A DNA stretch of 64,000 nt. It comes from Candidatus Solirubrobacter pratensis (GTDB taxonomy: Bacteria; Actinomycetota; Thermoleophilia; Solirubrobacterales; Solirubrobacteraceae). The notes under the pieces are model-generated. The model was not told where the DNA came from. It made no database searches and worked only from the letters and a program-made list of their open reading frames with translations. A program made the translations under genes and the position numbers. The DNA is taken from NCBI RefSeq assembly GCF_000425945.1, contig NZ_AUEK01000003.1, forward strand, positions 62,001-126,000, written 5' to 3'. Below, one piece after another: positions 15,787-24,928 of the stretch (its first letter is position 1; the number at the start of each line of letters is the position of its first letter).

Positions 15787-16821
15787 TCAGGCGGACTTCT
15801 TGAGGCGCTTCGGCTCGACCCGTGCGAGCCACGCCGCGGGGTCGTCCAGCTCCGGCATCGTGGGCATCGACTCGGGGCTCTCCCAGACGCGGTTGAGGCC
15901 CTCGATCCCCACCCGCGCGACGACGCCGTCGCAGAACGCCTTGCCCTGCTCGTACTGACGCATCTTGAGGTCCATCCCGATCAGCCGCTCGAGCACCTTC
16001 AGCAGCCCCGACCGGTCGCGCCGGCGGCGCACCAGCGCCGTCCGCAGCGCCGGCAGGTCGTCGAGGATCTGCTCGCCGACAGCGTCCATCACATGCTCGG
16101 CGTACCCCTCCAGCACGGCCATGAACGCCTGGACGCGATCGAGCAGCGCGCGCCGCTGCGGGCCGACGACGATCGTCGCCAGGCCGTCCTCGCGCGCCTG
16201 CTCGAACAGGCGCCGCAGGTCGGAGATGTCGGGCAGGCGCAGGAGCGCGCGCGGATCCACCTGCAGCGCACCGAGCAGCTCGGTGACCGTCTCGGCGAGA
16301 TAGGGACGCAGCCAGGGCACGCCCCCGAACTGCAGCGCGTGCGTGGTCTCGTGCAGCGCGACCCAGCGCAGCAGCTGCTCGTTGTCGGCGTCGAGCGCGT
16401 TGGCGGCCTGGGCGAGGTTCGGCGCGACGAACAGCAGCCGCGCCGGCGCCTCGGGGTCGAGCACCGGGAAGTCGTATTGCCCGAGCACGCGGCCCGCCAG
16501 GAAGCCCGAGACCGCGCCCGCCTCGATCGCCAGCAGGCCGCCGGCGACGACCCCGAGCGGCCCGAGCCCGCCGGAGAGCCGCTGCGCGGCCGGCTCCAGC
16601 ACGGTCTCGAGCGACTTCAAGTTGGCGTCGATCCACCCTTGGCGGTGGAGCGCCTCAGGCGCGGGGACGGGGTCCGCCGCGGTCAGTCCGGTGTACTCCG
16701 AGACGAGCCGCTCGCTCTCCGCGGCCGGCGCTTCGACGGCCTGGAAGGGCTCAGGATCGCCCGCCGGCTGCAGCCCCGCGATGCCGCGGGCGACCGTGCC
16801 GGCCAGGTTCCAATCGATCAC
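15787..16821 (-). CDS. zinc-dependent metalloprotease (DUF2342 / HETTH family)
   Basis: A 344-residue member of the actinobacterial zinc-metalloprotease family often annotated as a coenzyme-F420-associated hydrolase. The metal site is visible as VALHETTHALQFGG (HExxH) in the middle of the protein, followed by the expected downstream Glu-rich helix (YLAETVTELL) and EGYAEHVMDAVG. No signal peptide is seen, so it acts in the cytoplasm. The GTG start has CATCCT 6 nt upstream on its strand, and it lies 21 nt after the IMPase-family gene, so the two may be co-transcribed. Physiological substrate unknown. Confidence 0.85.
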   Translation of the reverse strand: MIDWNLAGTVARGIAGLQPAGDPEPFQAVEAPAAESERLVSEYTGLTAADPVPAPEALHRQGWIDANLKSLETVLEPAAQRLSGGLGPLGVVAGGLLAIEAGAVSGFLAGRVLGQYDFPVLDPEAPARLLFVAPNLAQAANALDADNEQLLRWVALHETTHALQFGGVPWLRPYLAETVTELLGALQVDPRALLRLPDISDLRRLFEQAREDGLATIVVGPQRRALLDRVQAFMAVLEGYAEHVMDAVGEQILDDLPALRTALVRRRRDRSGLLKVLERLIGMDLKMRQYEQGKAFCDGVVARVGIEGLNRVWESPESMPTMPELDDPAAWLARVEPKRLKKSA

Positions 16822-16842
16822 CCTTCAAGGATGGCAGGACCC

Positions 16843-17697
16843 CTACTCGGGCCATAAAGGCAGCGTCGCCGCGGCCACGAGCCCTTCCTCGGTGCGGGCG
16901 GCGATCACCGGCGAATGCGGCTCGAGGTCCAGCGGCGCCGCGAGCGGGTCGTCGTAGGCGATGAACGACACCAGGCCACCGGCCTCGCGCACGATCAGCT
17001 GCGCCGCGGCGGCGTCGACGGCGCGGCAGCGCCGCAGCGAGGCCATCGCGTCGAAGCGGGCGGCCGCGACCTGGCAGAGGGAGACCGCGATCGCGCCGAT
17101 CGCGCGCATCCGGTGCGCCGTCTCGGCCATCGCGTCGGCCGAGCGCATCACCCAGCGCGGATCGGCGGACTCCACGCCGATCACCTCGAGCTTGCCGTCG
17201 CGCGTGCGCCGCTCGCCGAGCGAGGGATCGAGCCGGATTCCGTCCAGCTGCGCGCCGCGCCCGCGCCACGCGACCCACTCCTCGCGCGGCCCGAAGTCCT
17301 GCACGAAGCCGAACACGACGTCGGCCATCGTGCCGCCGTGCGCCACCGCGACCGACAGCGCGTAGTGCGGCAGCCCGCGCTTGGCGTTGGTCGAGCCGTC
17401 GATCGGATCGATGATCACCTGCACGTCGGTCGAGCCGAAGTCGACCACCCCGCGCTCCTCGCTGACGGCCGTGAAGCGCGCGCCGCCGGCGTAGAGCGCG
17501 TCCAGCTCGGCGAACACGACGTCTTCGGCCGCCTCGTCGATCAGCAGCGTGCGATCGCCGCCCTCGCCGCGCGTCCCGGTCTCGCGCACGCGCTCGGCGA
17601 TCGTCGGGCGGTCGCCGAGCATCCCCCGGATCGCGGTGACCGACCGGCGGCAGGCCCCGAGCCAGTCGGCGGCGTCGGGGTCTGAAGCGGCGGCCAT
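16843..17697 (-). CDS. inositol-monophosphatase-family phosphatase
   Basis: A 284-residue Mg-dependent sugar/inositol phosphatase. Metal-binding motifs are visible: VSEERG (first Glu), DPIDGSTN (Asp-Pro-Ile-Asp-Gly-Ser-Thr), and a C-terminal RAVDAAAAQLIVREAGG where the usual WDxAAG reads VDAAAA. The loss of the Trp is a mild deviation. It could act on inositol phosphates, fructose-1,6-bisphosphate or PAP. An ATAAGATAAG stretch between this gene and the divergent helicase provides -10-like sequences for both directions. Confidence 0.85.
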   Translation of the reverse strand: MAAASDPDAADWLGACRRSVTAIRGMLGDRPTIAERVRETGTRGEGGDRTLLIDEAAEDVVFAELDALYAGGARFTAVSEERGVVDFGSTDVQVIIDPIDGSTNAKRGLPHYALSVAVAHGGTMADVVFGFVQDFGPREEWVAWRGRGAQLDGIRLDPSLGERRTRDGKLEVIGVESADPRWVMRSADAMAETAHRMRAIGAIAVSLCQVAAARFDAMASLRRCRAVDAAAAQLIVREAGGLVSFIAYDDPLAAPLDLEPHSPVIAARTEEGLVAAATLPLWPE

Positions 17698-17726
17698 GCG
17701 CGGCTTATCTTATGGAGGTGCCTGTT

Positions 17727-20700
17727 GTGCTGACCTCCGCGCAGCGCGAGGCCGTCGAGCACGCCGGCGGCCCGTTGCTCGTCCTCGGCGGCGCGGGCAC
17801 CGGGAAGACCACCGCGCTGGTGGAGCGCTTCGCGCACCTCGCGGCGCCGGGCGGGCCGGAGCCCGTGCTCGCGCTCACGTACGAAGGTGGCGCCGACGCG
17901 CTGCGCGAGCGCGTCGAGGACCGGCTCGCGGGGCCCTACGAGGAGCTGTCGGTGACGACGTTCAGCGGCCTCTGCGCGCGGCTGCTGCGCGACGAGGCGC
18001 TGGAGGCCGGGATCGATCCGTTCGCGACGCCGGTCGCGGCCGCCGACCGGCTGGCGATGCTGCTCGAGCACATCGACTCGCTCCCGCTGCGCCATCACGA
18101 CCTGCGCGGGAATCCGAGCGCGACGCTCGGAGCGATCGTCCTGCGGATCGACCGCCTCAAGGACGAGCTGATCTCCGCCGCCGACTACGCCGCGTGGGCC
18201 GGGACGCTGCCGGAGGACGCCCGCGGCGCGCGCGAGCGCGAGTTCGCGGCGCTCTACGCGCGCCACGACGCGCTGCTCGAGGAGGCGGGCGCGCTCGACA
18301 CCGGCGACCTCGTGCTGCACGCGTTCCGGCTGCTGCGCGAGAAGCCGCACGTGCGCGCCCGGCTGGCGCGGCGCTACCGGCACGTGCTCGTGGACGAGCT
18401 GCAGGACACGAGCTTCGCCCAGGGGCTGCTGCTGCGGTTGCTGGTCAGCGAGCACGGCGGCATCAGCGCGTTCGCCGACGACGACCAGACGATCCACCGC
18501 TTCCGCGGCGCGGCGACCAAGAACGTGCGCGACTTCCGCGCCGAGTGGCCGCTGGCGACGGTCGTGCGGCTGGGGATCTCCCTGCGCTCCGGCGCGCGCG
18601 TGCTGACCGCCGCCCGCGCCGTCGTCGAGCCGATCGAGGACCGGCTGGAGAAGGAGCTGGAGCCGCTCGACGGCGCTCCGGCGGGCGAGGTCGCGTTCTG
18701 GCGCTGTGCGTCCGACCGCGCCCAGGCCCAGGCGGTCGCGACCGACGTGGAGCGGCTGATCGCGCGCCAGGACGTCGCGCCGGAGGACGTCTGCGTGCTC
18801 GTGCACTCGGTGCGGGCCGAGGGACAGGCGGTCGCGGTGGCGTTCGAGGAGCGCGCCGTGCCGTACCACCTGTCGGGCGCCGCGGCGTTCTTCCAGCGCG
18901 CCGAGGTGCGCGACCTGCTGGCGTGGCTGCGGCTGCTGGTCGACCCGGGCGATGCGGGCGCGGTCGTGCGCGCGCTGGCGCGCCCGCCGGTGGAGCTGCG
19001 GGCGATCGACCTCGCGCGCGTGACGCAGATCGCGCGCCGGCGCAAGCTCGACATGGTCGCGGCGCTGTCGGCGGCTCTGGAGTCCCCGCAGATCCCGCCC
19101 GAGGCGCGCGAGCGCATCGTCGCGTTCCTGAAGCTCTACCGCGCGGCCGCGGCGGCGCTGGACTCCTCCCGGCCCGACCTCTACGTCCACCGGCTGGTCG
19201 AGCGCCTGGGCCTGCGCCGCCAGCTGCTGTTCGCGGCCTCGACCGAGGTCGTCGAGCGGCTGCGCAACCTGGCGCGCTTCGCCGAGCTGGCGGCCGCCTA
19301 TGTGCGCCGCGCGCCGCAGGCGACGGCACGCGAGTTCGCGACCTCGATCGCCGCCGTCGCCGACGCGGGCCTGCGCGAGGACGAGGCCGAGCGCGCGGAG
19401 GGCGCGCGCGGCGTGCGCGTGATGTCGATGCACGACGCCAAGGGACACGAGTTCGACCACGTCTACGTGCTCGGGGCGATGTCGGCGCGGATGCCCGGGC
19501 CGCGGCGGCAGGTGCTCGAGCCGATCCCGGACGCGCTGATCAAGGAGACCGTGCCGCCGATGTCGCGCGCCGCGCACGCCGCCGACATGCGACGGCTGCT
19601 GCACGTCGCGATGACCCGCGCGCGGCGCCGGCTCGTGGTCGCCTACCCGGAGCGCACCGACCGCGGCGCGGTGCAGCAGCCGTCGCCGTTCGCCGAGGAG
19701 GCGCGCGCCGCCGTCGGCGGCGAGTGGGAGGAGCGCGAGGAGGAGCTGTTCGGGCCGGCCGAGACGCTGCAGTCGACGTTCCGGCTGCTGCGCGACGAGC
19801 TGCTCACGACCGTCTCGCAGGTCGGCGGCCGGCTCGGCGAGCTGCGCTTCGACACCGACCTCGACGTCTCGCACGCGGTCGTGCGCTACCTCGAGCTGCT
19901 CAAGCTCGCGGCCCTGCTGGAGCGCACGCGCGGCAACGAGCAGTCGGTCGCCGACGTGCTCCCGGAGGTCAACGCGCGGCTGCTGGCCAGCGCCACGTCC
20001 GAGCAGCGCGAGATCTTCGAGACGTCCGCGCTGGACGACTACCTGCTCGACGCCGAGCGCGACGAGCGGCTGCGCCAGAAGGCGGTCGCGGCGCGCACCG
20101 AGCCGTCGCTGGAGACGTTCCTGCCGCGGCGCGGGGACGGCCTGGTGCTGTCGGCCACCGACATCGAGACCTACCGCACGTGCCCGCTGAAGTACAAGTT
20201 CGCCCGCGTCTTCAGGATCCCGAGCGAGCCGACGATGAACCAGCGCTTCGGGATCCTCGTGCACCAGGTGCTGGAGCGGTACCACGCGGGTGTGACGTCG
20301 CACGGAGGTCAGCGAGGCGATCAGGGAGATGCCGCGGGCGCGGGGTCTCGACGACCGGAGGGCGAAACCTCTCTTCCCGAGCTGCTCGGGCTCCTAGAGG
20401 CCGGCTGGCGGCGCGGCGGGTTCGGCGACTCCGAGGAGGAGCGCCAGTTCCGCGCCAAGGCGACGCAGGCGCTCGTCAGGTACCACGACCGCTTCCGCGA
20501 GGACGACGGCGAGCCGGTCTGGTTCGAGAAGGGCTTCGCGTTCCGGATGGGCCCGCACCTGCTGCGCGGCCGCGTGGACCGCGTCGACCGGCTGCCAGAC
20601 GGCGGCTACGAGCTGATCGACTACAAGACCGGGCGCCCGAAGAGCCGCGCCCAGCTGCGCGAGGACGTCCAGCTCTCGCTGTACGCGGTCGGCGCGCGCG

Positions 20701-20918
20701 AGTCGTGGCAGCTCGACGCCGCCAGCCAGGCCTACTACTACGTGCTCGACGACGAGAAGGTGCCCGTCGAGCGCTCCGACGACGACCGCGACTGGATCAC
20801 CGAGACCGTCTTCACGGTCGCCGACGGCATCCTCGGCCAGGGCTTCGAGCCGACGCCCTCATGGTCGGCGTGCTCGATGTGCGACTACCGGATCGCCTGC
20901 CCCGCCGCTGAGCGGTAG
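17727..20918 (+). CDS. UvrD/Rep-type helicase fused to a Fe-S PD-(D/E)XK nuclease
   Basis: A recombination/repair helicase-nuclease of about 1063 aa. The N-terminal half has Walker A GGAGTGKTT, motif II VLVDELQDTS, DDDQTIHRF and the motif near residue 555 VMSMHDAKGHEFDHVYV. The C-terminal nuclease starts ATDIETYRTCPLKYKF and has GRVDRVDRLPDGGYELIDYKTG (active-site Asp and Lys) and CSMCDYRIAC, whose cysteines with that of TCPLKYKF should hold a 4Fe-4S cluster as in AddB. I prefer GTG 17727 because GGAGGT lies 7 nt upstream; ATG 17712 would make 1068 aa. Residues near 855-880 form a Gly/Arg-rich insert. Confidence 0.9.
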   Translation: MLTSAQREAVEHAGGPLLVLGGAGTGKTTALVERFAHLAAPGGPEPVLALTYEGGADALRERVEDRLAGPYEELSVTTFSGLCARLLRDEALEAGIDPFATPVAAADRLAMLLEHIDSLPLRHHDLRGNPSATLGAIVLRIDRLKDELISAADYAAWAGTLPEDARGAREREFAALYARHDALLEEAGALDTGDLVLHAFRLLREKPHVRARLARRYRHVLVDELQDTSFAQGLLLRLLVSEHGGISAFADDDQTIHRFRGAATKNVRDFRAEWPLATVVRLGISLRSGARVLTAARAVVEPIEDRLEKELEPLDGAPAGEVAFWRCASDRAQAQAVATDVERLIARQDVAPEDVCVLVHSVRAEGQAVAVAFEERAVPYHLSGAAAFFQRAEVRDLLAWLRLLVDPGDAGAVVRALARPPVELRAIDLARVTQIARRRKLDMVAALSAALESPQIPPEARERIVAFLKLYRAAAAALDSSRPDLYVHRLVERLGLRRQLLFAASTEVVERLRNLARFAELAAAYVRRAPQATAREFATSIAAVADAGLREDEAERAEGARGVRVMSMHDAKGHEFDHVYVLGAMSARMPGPRRQVLEPIPDALIKETVPPMSRAAHAADMRRLLHVAMTRARRRLVVAYPERTDRGAVQQPSPFAEEARAAVGGEWEEREEELFGPAETLQSTFRLLRDELLTTVSQVGGRLGELRFDTDLDVSHAVVRYLELLKLAALLERTRGNEQSVADVLPEVNARLLASATSEQREIFETSALDDYLLDAERDERLRQKAVAARTEPSLETFLPRRGDGLVLSATDIETYRTCPLKYKFARVFRIPSEPTMNQRFGILVHQVLERYHAGVTSHGGQRGDQGDAAGAGSRRPEGETSLPELLGLLEAGWRRGGFGDSEEERQFRAKATQALVRYHDRFREDDGEPVWFEKGFAFRMGPHLLRGRVDRVDRLPDGGYELIDYKTGRPKSRAQLREDVQLSLYAVGARESWQLDAASQAYYYVLDDEKVPVERSDDDRDWITETVFTVADGILGQGFEPTPSWSACSMCDYRIACPAAER

Positions 20919-20967
20919 ACGTAACGTCGGGGCGCCCCCAGAGACGCGCCCTCGACGGCCATCGGCC

Positions 20968-21837
20968 CTATCCCTGGCCTCTTTGTCGCAGGAAGCGCTG
21001 GAACTCGCGCGCGAGCACGTCGCCCGAGGGCAGTGAGCCCGGGTCGGGCCGGGCGTTCTCCTCGTCGGCGGCGCGCTCGAGGCGCTCGACGAACGCCTGG
21101 ACGTCGGGGTCGAGCTCCACGGCGCGGGAGACCTGGCGCTCGTAGTCGCCCGCGGCGTCCTCGAGCTCGGTGGCGTCGACGGTCACGCCGACGAGCGACT
21201 CGAGCCGCCGCAGCAGCGCCAGCGCGCCCTTCGGGTTCGGCGCGACGGCGACGTAGTGGGGCACCGCCGCCCACAGCGAGGCGGACGGAAGCCCGGCGTC
21301 GGCGCAGGCGGCGTGCAGGACGCCGATGATCCCCGTCGGGCCCTCGTAGGTCGGGGCCTGCAGCGAGAGCCGCTGCACGAGCGCGGGATCGGTCGCGTGC
21401 GCGGTGACGGAGACCGGGCGCGAGTGCGGCACGTCGGCGAGCAGCGCGCCGAGCAGGACGACCATCTGGACGCCCAGCGCCTCCGCGAGGTCGACGACCG
21501 TGCGGGAGAACGTGCGCCAGCGCATCGCCGGCTCGGGGCCGGACAGCAGGACGAGGTCGCGCGGGGCGCGCGGCACGCGCGCGGCGTGCACCTCGAATTC
21601 CGGCCACTCGATCATGCGCGAGACGCCGTCGACCAGCCGCACCATCGGCCGCGTCGACTGGAAGTCGACGAACTCCTCCGGGTCGATCACCGCGAACGGC
21701 TCCGCACCCAGCGAGCCGGCCACGAAGGTGAGCGCGGACGTCGCGGACTCACCGGCGTCGTTCCAGCCCTTGAAGGCGCAGATGAGCGCCGGGGCGCGAA
21801 GCCCGTCGGGACGGCTATCCCAGCGGAGCGGCTGCAT
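20968..21837 (-). CDS. PAC2-family protein
   Basis: A 289-residue protein of the PAC2 (proteasome assembly chaperone 2-like) family common in actinobacteria, with ALICAFKGWNDAGESATSAL at the N-terminus, LLSGPEPAMRWRTFS, and YEGPTGIIGVLHAACADAG. The last 50 residues are charged and probably helical. In mycobacteria and relatives members are linked to proteasome or ATP-grasp clusters, but no such genes are adjacent here. TACGGT lies 7 nt before ATG 21837 on the minus strand; the spacer is itself GGAGG-rich. Confidence 0.85.
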   Translation of the reverse strand: MQPLRWDSRPDGLRAPALICAFKGWNDAGESATSALTFVAGSLGAEPFAVIDPEEFVDFQSTRPMVRLVDGVSRMIEWPEFEVHAARVPRAPRDLVLLSGPEPAMRWRTFSRTVVDLAEALGVQMVVLLGALLADVPHSRPVSVTAHATDPALVQRLSLQAPTYEGPTGIIGVLHAACADAGLPSASLWAAVPHYVAVAPNPKGALALLRRLESLVGVTVDATELEDAAGDYERQVSRAVELDPDVQAFVERLERAADEENARPDPGSLPSGDVLAREFQRFLRQRGQG

Positions 21838-21882
21838 GTCCTCCACCGTACCGCGTCCGCTCGGTGCCCCATATTGGACGGC
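21838..21882. promoter_or_regulatory. divergent leaderless promoters
   Basis: These 45 bases between the PAC2 and exoribonuclease genes contain TACGGT (minus strand) 7 nt before ATG 21837 and CATATT (plus strand, 21870-21875) 7 nt before GTG 21883. Both transcripts would begin at or next to the start codon. Confidence 0.55.
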
Positions 21883-22743
21883 GTGTCCGAGAGTGCACCG
21901 ACGATCGCCACGCTGCGCGCCGGCGACGAGGTCGACGCCGTCTTCGCCTGCTCGCGCAAGGACCGCCTGCAGGCGCGCTCCGGCACGCCGTATCTGGCGC
22001 TCGAGCTGCGCGACCGCACGGGCGCGATGCCCGGCCGCGCGTTCCGCGACGCGGACCTCCTGGCGGGGCGCTTCGAGCGCGGCGACCTCGTGCGGGTGGT
22101 GGGCCGCGTCGAGCGCTTCCGCGACGAGTTGCAGATCGACGTCCGCGCCATCGCGCGCGCCCAGCAGGCGGATCCGGCGGCGTTCCTGCCCGTCGCCTAC
22201 CGCGACGTCGACGAGCTCGAGGGCTTCCTCGAGCACTTGGCGCGCGAGGTGCACGATCCCGGCTACCGCGGGCTGTTGGAGCGCCTGCTGGCCGACGAGG
22301 CGCTGCGCGCAGAGTGGCGCCGTGCGCCGTGCACGCGGGCCGGCCACCACGCCTACCTCGGCGGGCTGCTCGAGCACACCGTCGCGGTCGGCACGCTCGC
22401 GCTCGAGGTCAAGCAGCTGCACCCCCGTCTGAATCCGGACCTGCTGCTGTGCGCGGCGTTGCTTCATGACATCGGCAAGACGCGCGAGTTCACCTACGGC
22501 GCCGAGATCGGCCTGAGCGAGGCCGGCCGGCTCGTCGGGCACGTCCAGCTCGGGATCCAGCTGCTGGCCGAGCACCCGCTGCCGGAGGACCGCCGCCTGC
22601 CGCTCGTGCACTGCATCCTCACGCACCACGGGCCCGAGAGCGCGCCGGGGCGGCGGTTCGGCTCACCCGAGGCGCTCGCGCTGTACCGGATCAACGCGCT
22701 GGACGCGAGCGTGAAGGGCGCGCTCGAGCACGGCCTGCCGTGA
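21883..22743 (+). CDS. YhaM-like 3'-5' exoribonuclease (OB-fold plus HD domain)
   Basis: A 286-residue protein with an N-terminal nucleic-acid-binding OB fold (residues 1-95, VDAVFACSRKDRLQARSG...YLALELRDRTG) and an HD hydrolase domain (HHAYLGGLLEHTVAVG and LLCAALLHDIGK holding the metal-binding His and Asp). This architecture matches Bacillus YhaM, which degrades single-stranded RNA and DNA 3' to 5'. The GTG start is set by CATATT 7 nt upstream and by the OB-fold start. It is divergent from the PAC2 gene. Confidence 0.85.
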   Translation: MSESAPTIATLRAGDEVDAVFACSRKDRLQARSGTPYLALELRDRTGAMPGRAFRDADLLAGRFERGDLVRVVGRVERFRDELQIDVRAIARAQQADPAAFLPVAYRDVDELEGFLEHLAREVHDPGYRGLLERLLADEALRAEWRRAPCTRAGHHAYLGGLLEHTVAVGTLALEVKQLHPRLNPDLLLCAALLHDIGKTREFTYGAEIGLSEAGRLVGHVQLGIQLLAEHPLPEDRRLPLVHCILTHHGPESAPGRRFGSPEALALYRINALDASVKGALEHGLP

Positions 22744-22818
22744 CCGCGGGGTGGAGCCGTCAGCGCCGGCGGGCGGGACCGTAGCGGTCCACGACGCGCA
22801 ACTGCTAGGTTGCGCTTC

Positions 22819-23763
22819 ATGCGGATCCTGATCCTCGGCGGCACGATCTTCCTCGGCCGCCACACGGCCGTCGAGGCGCTCGCCCGCGGGCACGAGCTGA
22901 CGCTCTACACGCGCGGCCTGCACGGCACGGACCTGTTCCCCGAAGCCGAGCACGTGCGCGGCGACCGCGCCGACCTCACCCCGCTCCAGGGCCGCGCATG
23001 GGACGCGATCGTCGACACCTCCGGCTACGAGAGCGCGCACGTCGCCGCGTCCGCGCGGCTCGACGCCGGCCACTACGTCTTCGTGTCCAGCTGCAACGTC
23101 TACCCGGAGTGGCCTGATGTGCCGGTCGACGAGGACTCGCCGACGTGGCTCCAGGGCGACGACTACGGCCAGCAGAAGGCGGCGAGCGAGCGAGCGGCAG
23201 AGGCGGCGAGGCCCGGGCGCTTCGCGACGGTCCGCGCCGGGCTGATCGTCGGCCCGCACGACAACGTCTTCCGGCTTCCGTGGTGGGTCGAGCGGATCGC
23301 CCGCGGCGGCGACGTCCCCGCGCCCACCTCCTGCGGGCTGCAGCTGATCGACGCCCGCGACCTCGCGAGCTTCCTGCTCGACCTCGCCGAGGGCGCCGTC
23401 GCGGGCGCGTTCAACGGCACCGCGCCGATCGGGCAGACGACGTTCGCCGAGGTGTTCCAGCTCGCCCGCGCGGCCACCGGCTCGGACGCGCGCCCGAGCT
23501 GGATCGAGGATGCGGCGCTCGAGCGCGCGGGCGTCGAGCCGTGGACCGAGCTCCCGCTGTGGCTGCCCGCGCGCTACGAGGGGACGTGGCGGGTCGGGAC
23601 CGACCGCGCGCGGGCCGCCGGGCTGCGCACGCGTCCCGTGCAGGAGACGATCGCCGACGTCGCCGCCTGGCTGCGAGAGCGACCGGAGCTCCCCGAGTGG
23701 CGCGCCGAGCACCGTCCGAAGCCGATGAGCGCCGCGCGGGAGGCCGAGCTGCTGGCGCTGTGA
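22819..23763 (+). CDS. NAD-dependent epimerase/dehydratase-family protein
   Basis: A 314-residue extended short-chain dehydrogenase. It begins RILILGGTIFLGRHTAVEAL (NAD-binding GxxxxxGR), then DAIVDTSGYESAHV and SSCNVYP; YGQQKAASE supplies the YxxxK. The sequence resembles plant CSP41/mRNA-binding-type and nucleotide-sugar epimerase-like proteins common in actinobacteria. TAGGTT at 22806-22811 is 7 nt before ATG 22819; a TTG at 22810 overlaps the hexamer and is unlikely to be the start. Substrate unknown. Confidence 0.8.
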   Translation: MRILILGGTIFLGRHTAVEALARGHELTLYTRGLHGTDLFPEAEHVRGDRADLTPLQGRAWDAIVDTSGYESAHVAASARLDAGHYVFVSSCNVYPEWPDVPVDEDSPTWLQGDDYGQQKAASERAAEAARPGRFATVRAGLIVGPHDNVFRLPWWVERIARGGDVPAPTSCGLQLIDARDLASFLLDLAEGAVAGAFNGTAPIGQTTFAEVFQLARAATGSDARPSWIEDAALERAGVEPWTELPLWLPARYEGTWRVGTDRARAAGLRTRPVQETIADVAAWLRERPELPEWRAEHRPKPMSAAREAELLAL

Positions 23764-23766
23764 TTC

Positions 23767-23812
23767 TTAGGGCGCCCTAACGCGAGTCGTGCTATGAATT
23801 CGGGCACCCTAA
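23767..23812 (+). promoter_or_regulatory. iron-operon promoter with two palindromic operator candidates
   Basis: TTAGGGCGCCCTAA (23767-23780) is a perfect 14-bp palindrome; TTCGGGCACCCTAA (23799-23812) repeats it with two mismatches, 32 bp further on, about three helical turns. A -10 hexamer TATGAA (23793-23798) lies between them, so operator 1 covers the -35 region and operator 2 the transcription start. The TTAGG...CCTAA halves recall DtxR/IdeR boxes. The downstream genes are iron uptake genes, making iron-dependent repression a reasonable inference. Confidence 0.6.
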
Positions 23813-23851
23813 CTCCACTCATCACGGTCTCCTTAAGCCAGAGAGGTCTTC

Positions 23852-24928
23852 ATGCGCGTCCTGATCACCGCGGCGGCCGCCGCCCTCGCCCTGACCGCGT
23901 GCGGCGGAAGCGACGAGCCGAGCAGCAAGCGGACCCCGCCCGCCGCCCAGGGGGCCGGCCTCGGGGCGATCAAGGCGTATCTGCTCGAGCACACCGAGCG
24001 CCTGAAGGCCGACACGGCGCGGCTGCGGACCGACGCCGAGGCCTACTACGAGCTCGCGAAGGGCGCCGGGTTCGACTACGCGGGGCTGCTGAAGGACAAG
24101 CGCGCCCAGGTCGCCGCCGCGGTCAAGCGGGTCCAGGACGACCACGTCAAGGCCAACCCGTCCTACGAGGAGATGGAGGGCGTCGTCGCCGGCGTGCCCG
24201 AGCTGGCCGACTTCGACGTGATCCTCGACGCGGGCGGCGACAAGTCCGACCCCCGGAACGCGGTCCCGTTCTCGCTCGAGACGCCGGCGGGCAGGAAGTT
24301 CGAGCAGCCCGGCAACTTCTTCGCGCTGATCGAGACGAGCGCGTTCGGGACCGAGCCGAGGTTCACCGCCAAGGGCGTCGAGCCCGATCTCGACGGCGAT
24401 GGCAGGGTCACGTTCCCGGAGGCGCTCCCGGACGCCGACTTCCTCGTCGCCGCCGCGCGCGACTTCGCGGACAACGCCGCCGAGCTCGACGCCGCGGCGC
24501 GCACGTGGCAGCCGAGCCTGCAGGACGCGTTCACGGCCGTCGTCGTGATGACGCCGACGATGTCGGAGTACTTCGGGGCGTGGAAGAACTCGCGCTTCGT
24601 CGCGGGCGAGAACGCCGAGGAGAAGGGCTTCGTCGCGACCTCCCGGCTCGCCGACATCCGCGACATCCTCGGCGGGATCGTCCTGATCTACTCGAACATC
24701 GAGCCGAGCATCGCGAAGGCCGATGCGGCGCAGGCGGCCCAGACGGAGACCTCGCTCGAGGACCTGCACGCGTTCGCCGCCCGGCTCTTCGGCGAGGAGC
24801 AGGACGGCAAGCGGTTCAACGCGTCAGACGCCGACACGCTCGGCACCGAGGCGCAGCGCAATGCCGAGGCGATCGCCGGCCAGGTCTCGCAGGCCGCGGG
24901 CCGGCTCGGCATCGCGCTCGAAGACTGA
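23852..24928 (+). CDS. EfeO/imelysin-like iron-uptake lipoprotein
   Basis: A 358-residue lipoprotein: a short signal ending in lipobox LTAC (Cys17), then an imelysin/EfeO-type helical body with internal similarity (ETSLEDLHAFAARLFG near the C-terminus). It should sit on the outer face of the membrane and bring iron to the permease encoded next. AGAGG precedes ATG 23852 by 5 nt, one of the few clear ribosome-binding sites here, consistent with a leader carrying the operators. Its TGA overlaps the ATG of the permease gene by one base. An acidic DLDGDGRVTF segment resembles an EF-hand loop and may bind a metal. Confidence 0.75.
   Translation: MRVLITAAAAALALTACGGSDEPSSKRTPPAAQGAGLGAIKAYLLEHTERLKADTARLRTDAEAYYELAKGAGFDYAGLLKDKRAQVAAAVKRVQDDHVKANPSYEEMEGVVAGVPELADFDVILDAGGDKSDPRNAVPFSLETPAGRKFEQPGNFFALIETSAFGTEPRFTAKGVEPDLDGDGRVTFPEALPDADFLVAAARDFADNAAELDAAARTWQPSLQDAFTAVVVMTPTMSEYFGAWKNSRFVAGENAEEKGFVATSRLADIRDILGGIVLIYSNIEPSIAKADAAQAAQTETSLEDLHAFAARLFGEEQDGKRFNASDADTLGTEAQRNAEAIAGQVSQAAGRLGIALED

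Noticed and set aside
17541..20303. Minus-strand open frame of about 920 codons antisense to the helicase
   Set aside because: Arg/Leu/Gln-rich with no motifs; the plus strand shows all helicase and nuclease motifs. GC-rich third positions keep antisense frames open.
20280..20400. Possible mobile insertion in the helicase-nuclease gene (Gly/Arg-rich segment ending near GGGCTCCTAG)
   Set aside because: The frame is preserved, there are no inverted repeats or target duplication, and linkers in this position vary in the family.
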